64,000 bases of DNA from Streptomyces erythrochromogenes (GCF_036170895.1 NZ_CP108036.1:1302001-1366000), one strand, 5' to 3'. Counted from the first letter of the stretch, positions 20,060-28,498 are shown. Numbers and translations: made by a program. The notes: generated by a model from the sequence alone, not told the origin.

Positions 20060-21429
20060 TGCCACTCTCCCTGTCGTTGGTGCGGTCGTCGCCCGGCGGC
20101 GAGCTCTTCGAGGACGGGTACGACGGCGCTGGGCGCGGGCATGTCCCTCGACTCGTCGCGCAGCCGGGCGGCCGCCCGGCCGAAGGAGGGCTCCTCCAGC
20201 AGCCGCGTGATCATGCCGTGCAGCGTTGCGGCGTCGGCCTTCTCGGGCTGCGCGACCCGGATCCCGGCTCCGCGCTCCTCCAGCAGGCGGGCCTTGTGGT
20301 CGGTGTCCCACACCCCGTCGGGCAGGATCAGCTGGGGCACTCCGCAGCTCAGCGCGGTGTTGAAGGTGCCCGCTCCCCCGTGGTGGATCACTGCGGAGCA
20401 GCTGGGGAGCAGGGTCTCCAGGGGTACGAAGTCCACGACGCGGACGTTGTCCGGAACTTCGGTGACGGACGCGAGCTGGGCCGCGTTCAGGGTGGCCACC
20501 ACCTCGGCGTCGACACCGGCGAGGGCCGCGAGCACCTCCCCGAGCGGGAGCCGGTCGGCGCCGAGCAGCTCACGGTGCGAGACGCCGAGCGTGAGGCAGA
20601 CGCGCCTGCGCTCCTGCGGCTCGCGCAGCCAGTCCGGGAGGACGGAGCTGCCGTTGTGGGGCGCGCAGCGCATGGGTACGCGGTCCGGCCCGTCCAGGAA
20701 GCGCAGGGCGGGCGGGAGGGGGTCGATGGTGCGCTGCCCGACGACGAGGTCCTCGCCGAACTCCCCGCCGTAGCGCCGCACGGTGTCGCCCAGCCACTCC
20801 TCCATGGGGTCCTCGCGCTGCGCCGGCGGCAGCCGGCGCAGCGCGTCGAGGTAGGGGCGGCGCATCCGCCCGATGAGGTCCAGGCCGAACAGGAGCCGGA
20901 CGTGGGCCGCGCCGACGGCCCGGGCCGCGACGGGACCCGCGAAGGTCAGCGGGTCCCAGACGACCAGGTCCGGCCGCCACCACCGGGCGTGGCGCACCAG
21001 GTCGTCGATCATCGCGGGTGCGGAGTACTGCTGGAACACCTGGGTGGTCATGGCGGTGAAGACGCCGTGCATGTACTCGTACGACAGCTTCTGTGGACGG
21101 ATCTCGGTCATGTCCGTCCAGTACTCGTACCGCTCGGCGATCGCCCGGTAGTCGTCCGCGCCGCCGGTCCCCTCCCAGGCTCCCGGGTCCTGCACCGTGC
21201 CGTCGCCGGACCCGTCGTGCTCGTTATGTTCGTACGACTCCATCTGGGCCGCCAGGTCGAGCGCGGCTCCGGCCGTCACGGCGGTCAGGCCGGTGCGGGT
21301 GATGTCGTCGGCGAGGTCGGGCTGGCCGGCCATGTGGACCTCGTGGCCGGCCGCCCGCAGTGCCCAGGCCAGCGAGACCTGTGCGAACAGATGGGACTTC
21401 GCTGTGTGTGTGGTGAACAGGACCCGCAT
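20056..21429 (-). CDS. Anthracycline-type glycosyltransferase with extended N-terminal domain loop
   Basis: A 457-residue GT-B enzyme homologous to those at 3-1265 and 5796-7112. It has an acidic Gly/Asp-rich insertion at about residues 60-105 not seen in the other two. The C-terminal motif is HHGGAGTFNTALSCGVPQ, then DTDHKARLLEERGAG. It lies between the C-3 methyltransferase and the AknOx-like oxidase in one operon, so it may attach the branched sugar or the sugar later oxidised. ATG at 21429 starts the canonical MRVLFTTHTAKSHLFAQ; the gap to the upstream gene is 51 bp. Confidence 0.9.
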   Translation of the reverse strand: MRVLFTTHTAKSHLFAQVSLAWALRAAGHEVHMAGQPDLADDITRTGLTAVTAGAALDLAAQMESYEHNEHDGSGDGTVQDPGAWEGTGGADDYRAIAERYEYWTDMTEIRPQKLSYEYMHGVFTAMTTQVFQQYSAPAMIDDLVRHARWWRPDLVVWDPLTFAGPVAARAVGAAHVRLLFGLDLIGRMRRPYLDALRRLPPAQREDPMEEWLGDTVRRYGGEFGEDLVVGQRTIDPLPPALRFLDGPDRVPMRCAPHNGSSVLPDWLREPQERRRVCLTLGVSHRELLGADRLPLGEVLAALAGVDAEVVATLNAAQLASVTEVPDNVRVVDFVPLETLLPSCSAVIHHGGAGTFNTALSCGVPQLILPDGVWDTDHKARLLEERGAGIRVAQPEKADAATLHGMITRLLEEPSFGRAAARLRDESRDMPAPSAVVPVLEELAAGRRPHQRQGEWQ

Positions 21430-21480
21430 CGGGCACCCTTCCTCGGCCGGCGTGTTCGCGTGCTGTGGGCGCGGGCGCGC

Positions 21481-22698
21481 TCACAGCACGCGGACGTCCG
21501 GCACGTAGCGGATCCACTTGCCGCCCGAGGCCCGGAACTGCTGTTCCTTGGCGATGATCTCCTCGGCGTGGTTCCAGGCGAACAGCAGGGCGTAGTCGGG
21601 GTAGGGGTTCTCGAAGTCGGCCCGGGACCGCACCGGGATGTGCGAGCCCGGTGTCAGCCGTCCCTGCTTGTTCGGGGTGGTGTCGGAGATGAAGGAGATC
21701 AGGTCGGGCCCGATGCCGCAGTAGTTGGCGACGGTGGCGCTCTTGGCCGTGGCCCCGTACCCGACGACCGTGCGGCCTTCGTCGCGCAGCCTGCGCAGCA
21801 GCGCGACCAGCTCGTCCCGGGCCCGCTCCACACGGGCCACGAAGCCCTGGAGGGTGGCGAGCTCCGACAGCCCGCGCGCGCGTTCCTGCCCCAGCAGCTC
21901 GGCGACCGCGGGCGCGGGGGTGCGCCGTCCGGCGCGGGCGATGGTGTAGCGGACCTCGCCGCCGTGCACGGAGAGCCGTTCCACGTCGACCAGTTCGAAG
22001 CCGAACCGCTCGACCATGGCGCTCACGGAGGAGACGGAGAAGAAGTAGTAGTGCTCGTCGTAGATCTGGTCGAAGGAGGCGAGGTCGACGATGTCGGCGA
22101 GATAGGGGTCCTCGAAGACGAACACCCCGTCCGGTGCGAGCAGCTCGTCCACTCCCCGGAAGATGGAGTCCAGGTAGGGGATGTGGCAGATGGTGTTGGC
22201 CGCGAAGATGACCTGGGCGTGGCCCTCCTCCTTGCGGATGTCGGCGGCCGTCGACTCCTGGAAGAACTCGGTGGCGACGCGGATGCCCTGGCGGCGCGCG
22301 ATGTCGGCCACGCTCTGCGAGGGTTCGACGCCGAGGTGGCGGACCCCGGCCTCGGCCAGGGCGCGGAGCATGACGCCGTCGTTGCAGCCCAGTTCGACGA
22401 GGAAGGCGTCCTTCCCGGTGAGTTCGGTCGCCAGGAAGTGCCGGGCGGTCTCCTCGAAGTGCCCGCGCATGACGGAGGATCCGGACGACAGGTACGGGTA
22501 GTGGCTGTTGAACATCAGGTGGCGCGGCACCTCCTCCGTGAGCTGGACCATGGTGCAGTCGCCGCAGACGCCGACGGCCAGCCGGAAGAAGAACTCGTCG
22601 CCGAGGTATTCGGGCTCGAGGAGCCCGCTGGAGAGCGGTTGCTGTCCGAAGTCGATGAACTCGTGCAGCCGACCGCCGCAGATCCGACAACTGAGCAC
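21481..22698 (-). CDS. NDP-hexose C-3 methyltransferase
   Basis: A 405-residue enzyme of the TylCIII/EryBIII/EvaC family, which puts a methyl branch on C-3 of an NDP-4-keto-2,6-dideoxyhexose. The N-terminal zinc site is built from CRICGG (residues 4-9) and a later CGDC. The SAM-binding motif VELGCNDG follows near 105, and a C-terminal Rossmann-like domain carries VVGYGATAKS. GTG at 22698 has AAGAGG nine bases upstream and gives the family length. Together with the aminotransferase and the nitrososynthase it makes the set used for evernitrose, rubranitrose or decilonitrose-type sugars. Confidence 0.92.
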   Translation of the reverse strand: MLSCRICGGRLHEFIDFGQQPLSSGLLEPEYLGDEFFFRLAVGVCGDCTMVQLTEEVPRHLMFNSHYPYLSSGSSVMRGHFEETARHFLATELTGKDAFLVELGCNDGVMLRALAEAGVRHLGVEPSQSVADIARRQGIRVATEFFQESTAADIRKEEGHAQVIFAANTICHIPYLDSIFRGVDELLAPDGVFVFEDPYLADIVDLASFDQIYDEHYYFFSVSSVSAMVERFGFELVDVERLSVHGGEVRYTIARAGRRTPAPAVAELLGQERARGLSELATLQGFVARVERARDELVALLRRLRDEGRTVVGYGATAKSATVANYCGIGPDLISFISDTTPNKQGRLTPGSHIPVRSRADFENPYPDYALLFAWNHAEEIIAKEQQFRASGGKWIRYVPDVRVL

Positions 22699-22784
22699 GA
22701 TGGGTGTCCTCTTCCTTGAGTGGCGGATGGGCAAAGGGGCGAATCGTCCCGGCGTGCGCGGGCGGACGGGCCCGGCGGGCGGGC

Positions 22785-23981
22785 TCACAGGCCTCCCGGC
22801 CAGTCGTCGTCGGCGCGCAGCAGGGCCCGTGCCAGGTTCTGGTAGAAGGCCACGACGCCGGGTTCCTTGGGGCTCAGGTGGCCGCGTGCGGCGAAGCGGG
22901 ACCCCACCGCGCGCTGGACGGCCTCCAGGCCGTTGCGGTCCTCGCTGTTGATCATTCCCGCGTACGTCTCGGCCTGCCGGCGCATCTCGTCGAGGTCGGC
23001 GCCCTCCAGCGCGGCGCGCGGCACGAGGATGCCGCCGCGGACCAGCGTCCGGTCGATCGTCTGCGGGATGAGGCTGAGCCAGATGACCATCTCGCCCGCC
23101 GCGGCCAGGCTCGCCGCGGGGAAGACGAAGATGCCGTACAGGTGGGCCTTCTCCGTGTCCGTCAGCGGCAGGGCGTAGGCCTCCTGCGGCTCGGTGAACG
23201 GGACGAGCAGGCGCAGCGCCCACGGGGAGTCGACCCGCACGTCCGTGTCGGACCCGCCGGGCGTCGACTGCTGGAGGGTCTCCGGGTGGAAGCCCATGAC
23301 GTGGTAGTTCTCGTGGGCGTTCTCGACGGCGACCTTCCAGTTGCACGCCCACTCCTCGCTCCAGGAGCCGAGCTGCGCCATCTCGTCGAGCCGGTAGTTG
23401 GTCAGGTCGCCGGAGATCCGCTTCAGTTCGGGGGCGAGGGGGGCCGCGGCCGCGTCGAGGTTCACGTACACGAAGCCGTGCCACTCCTCGACGGCGAAGG
23501 CGGGGAGTCTGCAGTCCTTCGGGTCGAAGTCCGGGTTCCGCCGCATGTGGGTGGCGCCGATGAGGCGGCCGTCGAGCCCGTACCGCCACAGGTGGTACGG
23601 ACAGGTGAAGGAGTCGGCCCGTCCGGTGGCGCCGGGTTCGACGAGCGGCATCATCCGGTGCCGGCAGATCGGTGACATCCCGTGGAGCGCGCCGTCCGCG
23701 TCGCGGGTGACCAGGATCTGCTCGCCCGCGATGTCGACCGAGACGTAGCTGTTCGGCTCGGCGAGTTCGTCGCGGTGCGCGACGAGCACCCAGGAGCGTC
23801 CGAAGACGCGGGTGCGTTCGAGCTCGTAGAGCTCGGGCGAGGTGAACGCGCGGGGCGGCAGACTGAGCTGGGGTGCCAGGTCCAGGTAGCCGCGCAGTAC
23901 GTCCAGCAGCTCGGCGACCTCTGCCGACGGGGAGCCGGCGCGCGCGTCGGCGGTCCGGTCTGTGCTCGTTCCTGTGCTCAC
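22785..23981 (-). CDS. Rieske non-haem iron oxygenase
   Basis: A 398-residue oxygenase alpha subunit. The Rieske [2Fe-2S] ligands are Cys106-x-His108 and Cys127-x2-His130. The mononuclear iron motif is in ENAHENYHVMGFH (His227 and His232, Glu220 bridging). No ferredoxin or reductase partner is encoded nearby, so it must use a general electron supply. It is the first gene of the operon C-methyltransferase, glycosyltransferase, AknOx. This class is not part of the standard anthracycline pathways I know, so the substrate, aglycone hydroxylation or sugar oxidation/N-demethylation, is open. A SARP operator lies just upstream. Confidence 0.85.
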   Translation of the reverse strand: MSTGTSTDRTADARAGSPSAEVAELLDVLRGYLDLAPQLSLPPRAFTSPELYELERTRVFGRSWVLVAHRDELAEPNSYVSVDIAGEQILVTRDADGALHGMSPICRHRMMPLVEPGATGRADSFTCPYHLWRYGLDGRLIGATHMRRNPDFDPKDCRLPAFAVEEWHGFVYVNLDAAAAPLAPELKRISGDLTNYRLDEMAQLGSWSEEWACNWKVAVENAHENYHVMGFHPETLQQSTPGGSDTDVRVDSPWALRLLVPFTEPQEAYALPLTDTEKAHLYGIFVFPAASLAAAGEMVIWLSLIPQTIDRTLVRGGILVPRAALEGADLDEMRRQAETYAGMINSEDRNGLEAVQRAVGSRFAARGHLSPKEPGVVAFYQNLARALLRADDDWPGGL

Positions 23982-24020
23982 GGTGGGGACTCCAACCTGT
24001 GCCGCGGGTCCGTGGTGCCC

Positions 24021-24057
24021 CGACCCTGGCAGGGGGGATTCGAACCCTGCTCGACAG
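24021..24057. promoter_or_regulatory. SARP-type operator in divergent promoter
   Basis: Heptads TCGAACC (24040-24046) and TCGACAG (24051-24057) are 11 bp apart. CGACCCTGGCAG (24021-24032) precedes them at the same distance as in the 17156-17192 site. The complement of that block offers CAGGGT as a -10 element for the leftward Rieske operon, 11 nt from the TCGA core. The rightward N-methyltransferase starts 160 bp further on. Confidence 0.72.
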
Positions 24058-24216
24058 CGGGGCCCGGCCCCGCGAGCGGCCCCGGGGGCCCGTGCGTCCA
24101 GCCGGTCTCCGGCGTTCCTCTAGCGGCCGGCCCGACCATCGGTCCCGCCGGACCCCTGTCCCTTCCGCCGTACCCGTCGCGCTGTCGCCGCCGGGTGCCC
24201 GTCGAACGAGGTCGCC

Positions 24217-24936
24217 GTGTACGGAGCCGAACTGGCCGAGATCTACGAGCTCATCCACCGCAGCCGCGGCAAGGACTACCTCGAGGAGGCGGCCGAAGTG
24301 GAACGGCAGGTGCGGGCGCACAAGCCGGACGCGGCGAGCCTGCTCGACGTGGCCTGCGGCACCGGGGCCCATCTGCGCCGCTTCGACGAGCTGTTCGACG
24401 AGGTGGCCGGGCTGGAGCTGTCCGAGCCGATGGCCCGCTTCGCGCAGGCGGCGCTGCCGCACGTGCCCGTGCACGTGGGCGACATGCGGGACTTCGAACT
24501 GGGCCGCACCTATGACGTCATCACGTGCATGTTCGGCTCGATCGGCTACCTGCTGACGCAGGACGCGCTGGTCGGCGCGCTGCGCCGGTTCGCGCGGCAC
24601 CTGGCGCCCGACGGGGTGCTGGCCGTCGACCCGTGGTGGTTCCCCGAGACGTACCTGCACGGCCATGTCGCCGGGGCCACGGCGACCGTCGGGGGGCGGA
24701 CCGTGTCCCGGGTCTCCCACTCCGTACGGGAGGGGGACGCTTCCCGGATGAACGTGCACTATCTCGTCGCGGACGGGGCGTCGGGCGTCCGGCACTTCCA
24801 CGAGACGCACCTGATCGGCCTGTTCTCACGGGAGCGGTACGAGGCGGCGTTCGGGGCCGCCGGTTTCCGCGTCGACTACGTCCCCGTCGCGCCCGCCGGC
24901 CGCGGGCTCTTCGTCGGCGTCCCGTCCGCCGGCTGA
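24217..24936 (+). CDS. NDP-aminosugar N-methyltransferase (first copy)
   Basis: A 239-residue class I methyltransferase of the DesVI/TylM1/SnogX family, which N,N-dimethylates 3-amino deoxysugars such as daunosamine to rhodosamine. It starts MYGAELAEIYELIHRSRGKDY, typical of the family, with the SAM motif [12 protein letters not shown] near residue 41. GTG at 24217 has GAGG 5 bases upstream. It is about as long as, and clearly paralogous to, the copy at 27739-28449. It converges on the ACP gene with a hairpin at the stop codon. Confidence 0.88.
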   Translation: MYGAELAEIYELIHRSRGKDYLEEAAEVERQVRAHKPDAASLLDVACGTGAHLRRFDELFDEVAGLELSEPMARFAQAALPHVPVHVGDMRDFELGRTYDVITCMFGSIGYLLTQDALVGALRRFARHLAPDGVLAVDPWWFPETYLHGHVAGATATVGGRTVSRVSHSVREGDASRMNVHYLVADGASGVRHFHETHLIGLFSRERYEAAFGAAGFRVDYVPVAPAGRGLFVGVPSAG

Positions 24937-24949
24937 TCCGGCGGACGGG
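24921..24949. terminator. Bidirectional terminator overlapping a stop codon
   Basis: A perfect 12-bp stem (CCCGTCCGCCGG at 24921-24932 with 24938-24949) has the loop CTGAT, which contains the TGA of the N-methyltransferase. It separates the convergent methyltransferase and ACP genes. Confidence 0.75.
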
Positions 24950-24959
24950 GCGGCGGGGT

Positions 24960-25217
24960 TCAGGACCGCTGCACCAGTTGTTCGTTGGCCTGCTCGAGGA
25001 ACTGGTTCAGCGTCTTGATGCGGGTCTCCGCGTCCGGCATGCCGATGGAGTACCTCCGCTCGACCTGGCTGATCGCCTCCAGCAGGGCGAGCGAGTCGTA
25101 GCCGAGGACGTTCAGCTCGACGTCACCGACGTCCTCGCCGTCCAGATCGGCGCCGTCCGCCTCGCCCGCGCACTCCCGGAAGATCTCGACCAGTACCGGC
25201 AGGGTCAGTTCGCTCAT
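24960..25217 (-). CDS. Type II PKS acyl carrier protein
   Basis: An 85-residue ACP with phosphopantetheine attachment at Ser42 (GYDSLALLE). It carries the growing polyketide for the KS-alpha/KS-beta pair. It is the only ACP in the window and is some 14 kb from the ketosynthases, on a different operon behind an NDP-sugar ketoreductase. Detached ACPs are known in the daunorubicin cluster (dpsG). ATG at 25217 has AGAGG eight bases upstream. The longer overlapping frame to 25499 is a shadow of the reductase gene. Confidence 0.94.
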   Translation of the reverse strand: MSELTLPVLVEIFRECAGEADGADLDGEDVGDVELNVLGYDSLALLEAISQVERRYSIGMPDAETRIKTLNQFLEQANEQLVQRS

Positions 25218-25287
25218 CACTCGTACCTCTCTCCGCTCGTGGGGAATCGGGCGCCCGCCGACGGGCGCCCGGGGTGGCGGCCGGGGC

Positions 25288-26235
25288 TCAGCCCGCCGCC
25301 TTCCACATGTCGTGCAGGGAGGCGCGCAGCCCGATGGCCGGGCGCCAGCCCAGTACCCGTTCCGCGCGCCGGATGTCGGCCTTGGTCCAGCCGCCGCCCT
25401 TGCTCTCCACCGCCCCGCCGGTCTCCTTGACCGTGCCGGGCGGGAATCCCGCCGCCTCGACCAGGGTGGTGACCAGTTCGCGCATGGTGGGCGCCTCACC
25501 GCGTCCGATGTTGAACACGGTGCCGGAGGCGGCCGCGTCCGCGGCCACCAGGACCGCCGAGGCGACGTCGCGCACGTCGACGTAGTCGCGTGCCGCGTCC
25601 GCGATGACCAGCTCCAGCCGCTCCCCCGGCGTCAGTGCGCGCAGTCGGTTCAGCACGGTGCCCAGGAAGCTCGCCTCCGACGGGTGCGGACCGCACACGT
25701 TGACCGGGCGCAGCACGACCCCGTCGACGTCCCCGGTCCGGGCCGCCTCCAGTACGGCCTGCGACCCGGCCAGTTTCGTCCGGGCGTACGGGGTGGTCGG
25801 CTCCGGCGGCACCGACTCGTCGATGCCGTCGGGGTCCGGGGACACGAATCCGTACTCGTGGATGCTGCCGACGTGGACGACGCGGGGGCGGGTGGGCAGC
25901 TTCGCGACGCCGGCGAGCATCCGCTCCACCAGCCGCACGTGGGCGTGGTGCATGGCCTCCTCGGTCACCACCCATCCGCCCGTCGCGTTGACGACGACGT
26001 CCACGTTCCGTTCGGCGAGTAGGTCGGCGATGTCCCGGGGATCCGCCTCCGCCACGTCCAGCGGGACGAAGGGATGCCGGGCGGTGTGCGGCGCGGGGTG
26101 CCGGGCCACGCCGAGCACCTCGTGTCCCGCGCGCGTGAACGCCGCGGCCACCTGCCGTCCGATGGTGCCGGTCGCGCCCAGTACGGCGACCGTACGGCGC
26201 CCGGTCGCCCTGCCGACCTCGTCTGCGGTCACCAC
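25288..26235 (-). CDS. NDP-hexose 4-ketoreductase (extended SDR)
   Basis: A 315-residue SDR with VLGATGTIG as nucleotide motif and YARTK as catalytic YxxxK. It resembles TylCIV, EryBIV and EvaE, which reduce C-4 of NDP-4-keto deoxysugars as the final step. GTG at 26235 lies 5 bases after GGAGG; the adjacent GTG (26232) is an alternative. The frame continues upstream but has no good start there. The gene is between the NTF2-like protein (58 bp upstream) and the ACP (70 bp downstream). Probably acts on the C-3-methylated amino sugar, since EvaE-type enzymes go with EvaC-type methyltransferases. Confidence 0.85.
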   Translation of the reverse strand: MVTADEVGRATGRRTVAVLGATGTIGRQVAAAFTRAGHEVLGVARHPAPHTARHPFVPLDVAEADPRDIADLLAERNVDVVVNATGGWVVTEEAMHHAHVRLVERMLAGVAKLPTRPRVVHVGSIHEYGFVSPDPDGIDESVPPEPTTPYARTKLAGSQAVLEAARTGDVDGVVLRPVNVCGPHPSEASFLGTVLNRLRALTPGERLELVIADAARDYVDVRDVASAVLVAADAAASGTVFNIGRGEAPTMRELVTTLVEAAGFPPGTVKETGGAVESKGGGWTKADIRRAERVLGWRPAIGLRASLHDMWKAAG

Positions 26236-26293
26236 CGCGTCCTCCCTTCCTCGATGTTTCCCGTGGTCATGGCGGGTCCCGGCGGCGCCGCGG

Positions 26294-26737
26294 TCACGGG
26301 CGCCGGTCGTCACGGGTGACGCGGCGTTCGCGCACCTTCAGTTCGCCGTCGACCCGGACGAGCACGTCGTCGCACACGCACATCAGGTGCAGCCGGGGGC
26401 TGCCGCCCCGGGCCGTGGCGATGATCTGCGCGTACGAACGGACGCTCAGGGAGCCGTCCTCGCCCGGCCGGACCGACACCATGCCGAGCAGGTGCCGGTG
26501 CACCTCGCCGGCCTCGGCCAGCGCCGCGGCGGCCTTGTCGACCCCCTCGGCCAGGGCGGCCCGGCCGACGACGGGCTCGGGCAGCGAGGGCGGCGCGAAC
26601 GATCCGTCCTCGGTGAAGGTCCGCGCCCAGCCCTCGCCGTCCCCGGCGTCGAGCAGGTGCATGTGATCGGCGTAGAACTGTTGCACTTCGGCATAGAGGG
26701 AATCGAACGACGACGAGGTTCCCGTCCGCATTGCCAC
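26294..26737 (-). CDS. NTF2-like (SnoaL-4 type) protein of unknown role
   Basis: A 147-residue protein with a single NTF2-like domain: an N-terminal helix (SLYAEVQQFYADHMHLLDAGD), then FTEDGSFAPP, and a C-terminal strand pair ending KVRERRVTRDDRRP. It is only distantly like the SnoaL-like cyclase at 11986. Small NTF2-fold proteins in anthracycline clusters act as cyclases or, as SnoaL2 with SnoaW, as C-1 hydroxylase partners. The role here is open. GTG at 26737 is chosen because GGAGG lies 5 bases upstream; ATG at 26731 is possible. The 14-base leader GGAGGACGCGGTGG is repeated in front of the next gene. Confidence 0.75.
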   Translation of the reverse strand: MAMRTGTSSSFDSLYAEVQQFYADHMHLLDAGDGEGWARTFTEDGSFAPPSLPEPVVGRAALAEGVDKAAAALAEAGEVHRHLLGMVSVRPGEDGSLSVRSYAQIIATARGGSPRLHLMCVCDDVLVRVDGELKVRERRVTRDDRRP

Positions 26738-26804
26738 CGCGTCCTCCTCACGCTGGTCCCGTTCGGGGCGAACGGGCGCACCCGCGAACGATTCACGACG
26801 CCCT

Positions 26805-26822
26805 TCGACATCGGCTCGAACG
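26805..26822. promoter_or_regulatory. SARP-type operator in divergent promoter
   Basis: Heptads TCGACAT (26805-26811) and TCGAACG (26816-26822) are 11 bp apart, between the leftward NTF2/ketoreductase/ACP operon and the rightward cyclase/sugar operon. Unlike the other three sites, no CAGGGT hexamer is found at the usual distance. Confidence 0.65.
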
Positions 26823-26919
26823 TGACGCGCGGGAGCCGAGTGAGGCTTGAGCGCTTCTCCGTCGGCACCGAGCACGATCTGCTCGTCGGTGCGAGCGGTT
26901 CGATGCGTAGGAGGTCCGT

Positions 26920-27699
26920 GTGCGGTTGATCGACCTGTCGTCGGCGGTGGACGCCACGGCGTACGAGCCGGATCCGGTGGTGCACGAGGTGTTGACGCCC
27001 CGTCAGGGTGCGGAGCACATGAGCGCGGAGATGCGTACGCACTTCGGGCTGGAGTTCTCCCCGGAGGAACTGCCCGACGGGGAGTTCCTCTCGCTCGACC
27101 GGATCACCCTGACCTCGCACACCGGCACGCACGTCGACGCGCCGTCGCACTACGGCTCCAGGGCCGGGTACGGCGACGGAGTGCCCCGGCACATCGACCG
27201 GATGCCGCTGGACTGGTTCTGCAGGCCCGGGATCGTGCTCGACCTCACCGACGCGGCGACCGGTGTCGTCGGGGCCGCGCGGCTGGAGAAGGAGTTCGAG
27301 CGGATCGGCCGCACCCCGGCGCCGATGGACATCGTCCTGCTGCGCACCGGGGCCTCGGCGCGGGCGGGCACCCCGGAGTACTTCACCGAGTTCGCCGGGC
27401 TGGACGGGCCGGCCGTGCACCTGCTGCTGGACCTGGGGGTGCGGGTGATCGGGACGGACGCGTTCAGCCTGGACGCCCCCTTCACCGACATCATCGAGCG
27501 CTACCGGCGCACCGGTGACCGTTCGGTGCTGTGGCCGGCCCACTTCGCCGGCCGCGACCGGGAGTACTGCCAGATCGAGCGTCTGGCGAACCTCGACGCC
27601 CTGCCCGCCCCGTACGGGTTCACCGTCGTCTGCTTCCCCGTGAAGATCGCGGGCGCGGGCGCCGGCTGGACCAGGGCGGTCGCCATGGTCGACGAGTGA
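26920..27699 (+). CDS. Metal-dependent polyketide cyclase, DpsY/SnoaM/MtmX-like
   Basis: A 259-residue member of the kynurenine-formamidase-like cyclase family. The metal motif HxGTHxDxPxH is present as His67, His71, Asp73 and His77. In anthracycline and aureolic acid pathways this enzyme works with the aromatase/cyclase to close the second and third rings and prevent aberrant folding. GTG at 26920 has a perfect AGGAGG 5 bases upstream. It is the first gene of the rightward operon that continues with N-methyltransferase, aminotransferase and 3-ketoreductase, so PKS and sugar genes are mixed within one transcript. Confidence 0.9.
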   Translation: MRLIDLSSAVDATAYEPDPVVHEVLTPRQGAEHMSAEMRTHFGLEFSPEELPDGEFLSLDRITLTSHTGTHVDAPSHYGSRAGYGDGVPRHIDRMPLDWFCRPGIVLDLTDAATGVVGAARLEKEFERIGRTPAPMDIVLLRTGASARAGTPEYFTEFAGLDGPAVHLLLDLGVRVIGTDAFSLDAPFTDIIERYRRTGDRSVLWPAHFAGRDREYCQIERLANLDALPAPYGFTVVCFPVKIAGAGAGWTRAVAMVDE

Positions 27700-27738
27700 G
27701 CCCGGCACCGACCCCGACCCGACACCGACTGGAGAGAG

Positions 27739-28449
27739 ATGTACGGACAGGAGCTGGCGGAGGTCTACGAGATCTTCTACCGCAGCCGGGGCAAGGACTG
27801 GCCGGCCGAGGCGGCCCACGTCACGGACCTCGTACGGGCGCGGTGCCCGGAGGCGGACTCCCTGCTCGACGTGGCCTGCGGGACGGGAGCCCATCTGGAG
27901 ACCTTCGGAACGCTGTTCAAGCACACCGAGGGTCTGGAGATCGCCGCCCCGATGCGGGAGCTGGCCCACCGGCGGCTGCCGGCGGTGACGGTCCACCCCG
28001 GCGACATGCGCGCCTTCGGCCTCGGCCGCACCTTCGACGCGGTCGTGTGCATGTTCTGCGCCATCGGCTACCTCGGCACCGTCGCCGACATGCGTGACGC
28101 GGTGCGGTCGATGGCCCGGCACGTACGCCCCGGCGGGGTGCTCGTCATCGAGCCGTGGTGGTTCCCTGAGAACCATGTCGAGGGCTACGTCGCGGGCGAC
28201 CTCGGCCGGGAGAACGGCCGCACGGTGGCGCGGATCTCGCACTCGACCCTCCAGGGCCGCGCGACCCGGATGGAGGTGCGGTTCCTGGTCGGCGACAGCT
28301 CCGGCATCCGGGAGTTCACCGAGGTCGACGTCCTCACCCTCTTCACCAAGGACGAGTACCTCGCGGCGTTCGCCGACGCGGGGTGCACCGTCGAGTACCT
28401 CCCCGGCGACCCGACCGGCCGCGGTCTGTTCGTCGGTGTACGGCAGTAG
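27739..28449 (+). CDS. NDP-aminosugar N-methyltransferase (second copy)
   Basis: A 236-residue paralogue of the enzyme at 24217-24936: same start ([21 protein letters not shown]), same SAM motif ([12 protein letters not shown]), same ending (GRGLFVGV). Either the two act on different amino sugars or one adds the first and the other the second methyl group. The nogalamycin cluster also has two such genes. ATG at 27739 follows GGAGAGAG closely. It lies just upstream of the aminotransferase that makes its substrate. Confidence 0.88.
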   Translation: MYGQELAEVYEIFYRSRGKDWPAEAAHVTDLVRARCPEADSLLDVACGTGAHLETFGTLFKHTEGLEIAAPMRELAHRRLPAVTVHPGDMRAFGLGRTFDAVVCMFCAIGYLGTVADMRDAVRSMARHVRPGGVLVIEPWWFPENHVEGYVAGDLGRENGRTVARISHSTLQGRATRMEVRFLVGDSSGIREFTEVDVLTLFTKDEYLAAFADAGCTVEYLPGDPTGRGLFVGVRQ

Positions 28450-28498
28450 GACCCCAGCCAGGCACGTGCCGGAGACGAGCGGAGACAGTGACTCAGCC

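Noticed and set aside
20077..22719. An 880-residue plus-strand frame
   Set aside because: It lies opposite a glycosyltransferase and the C-methyltransferase. It is low in complexity (Gly, Val, Asp, His) and has no motif.
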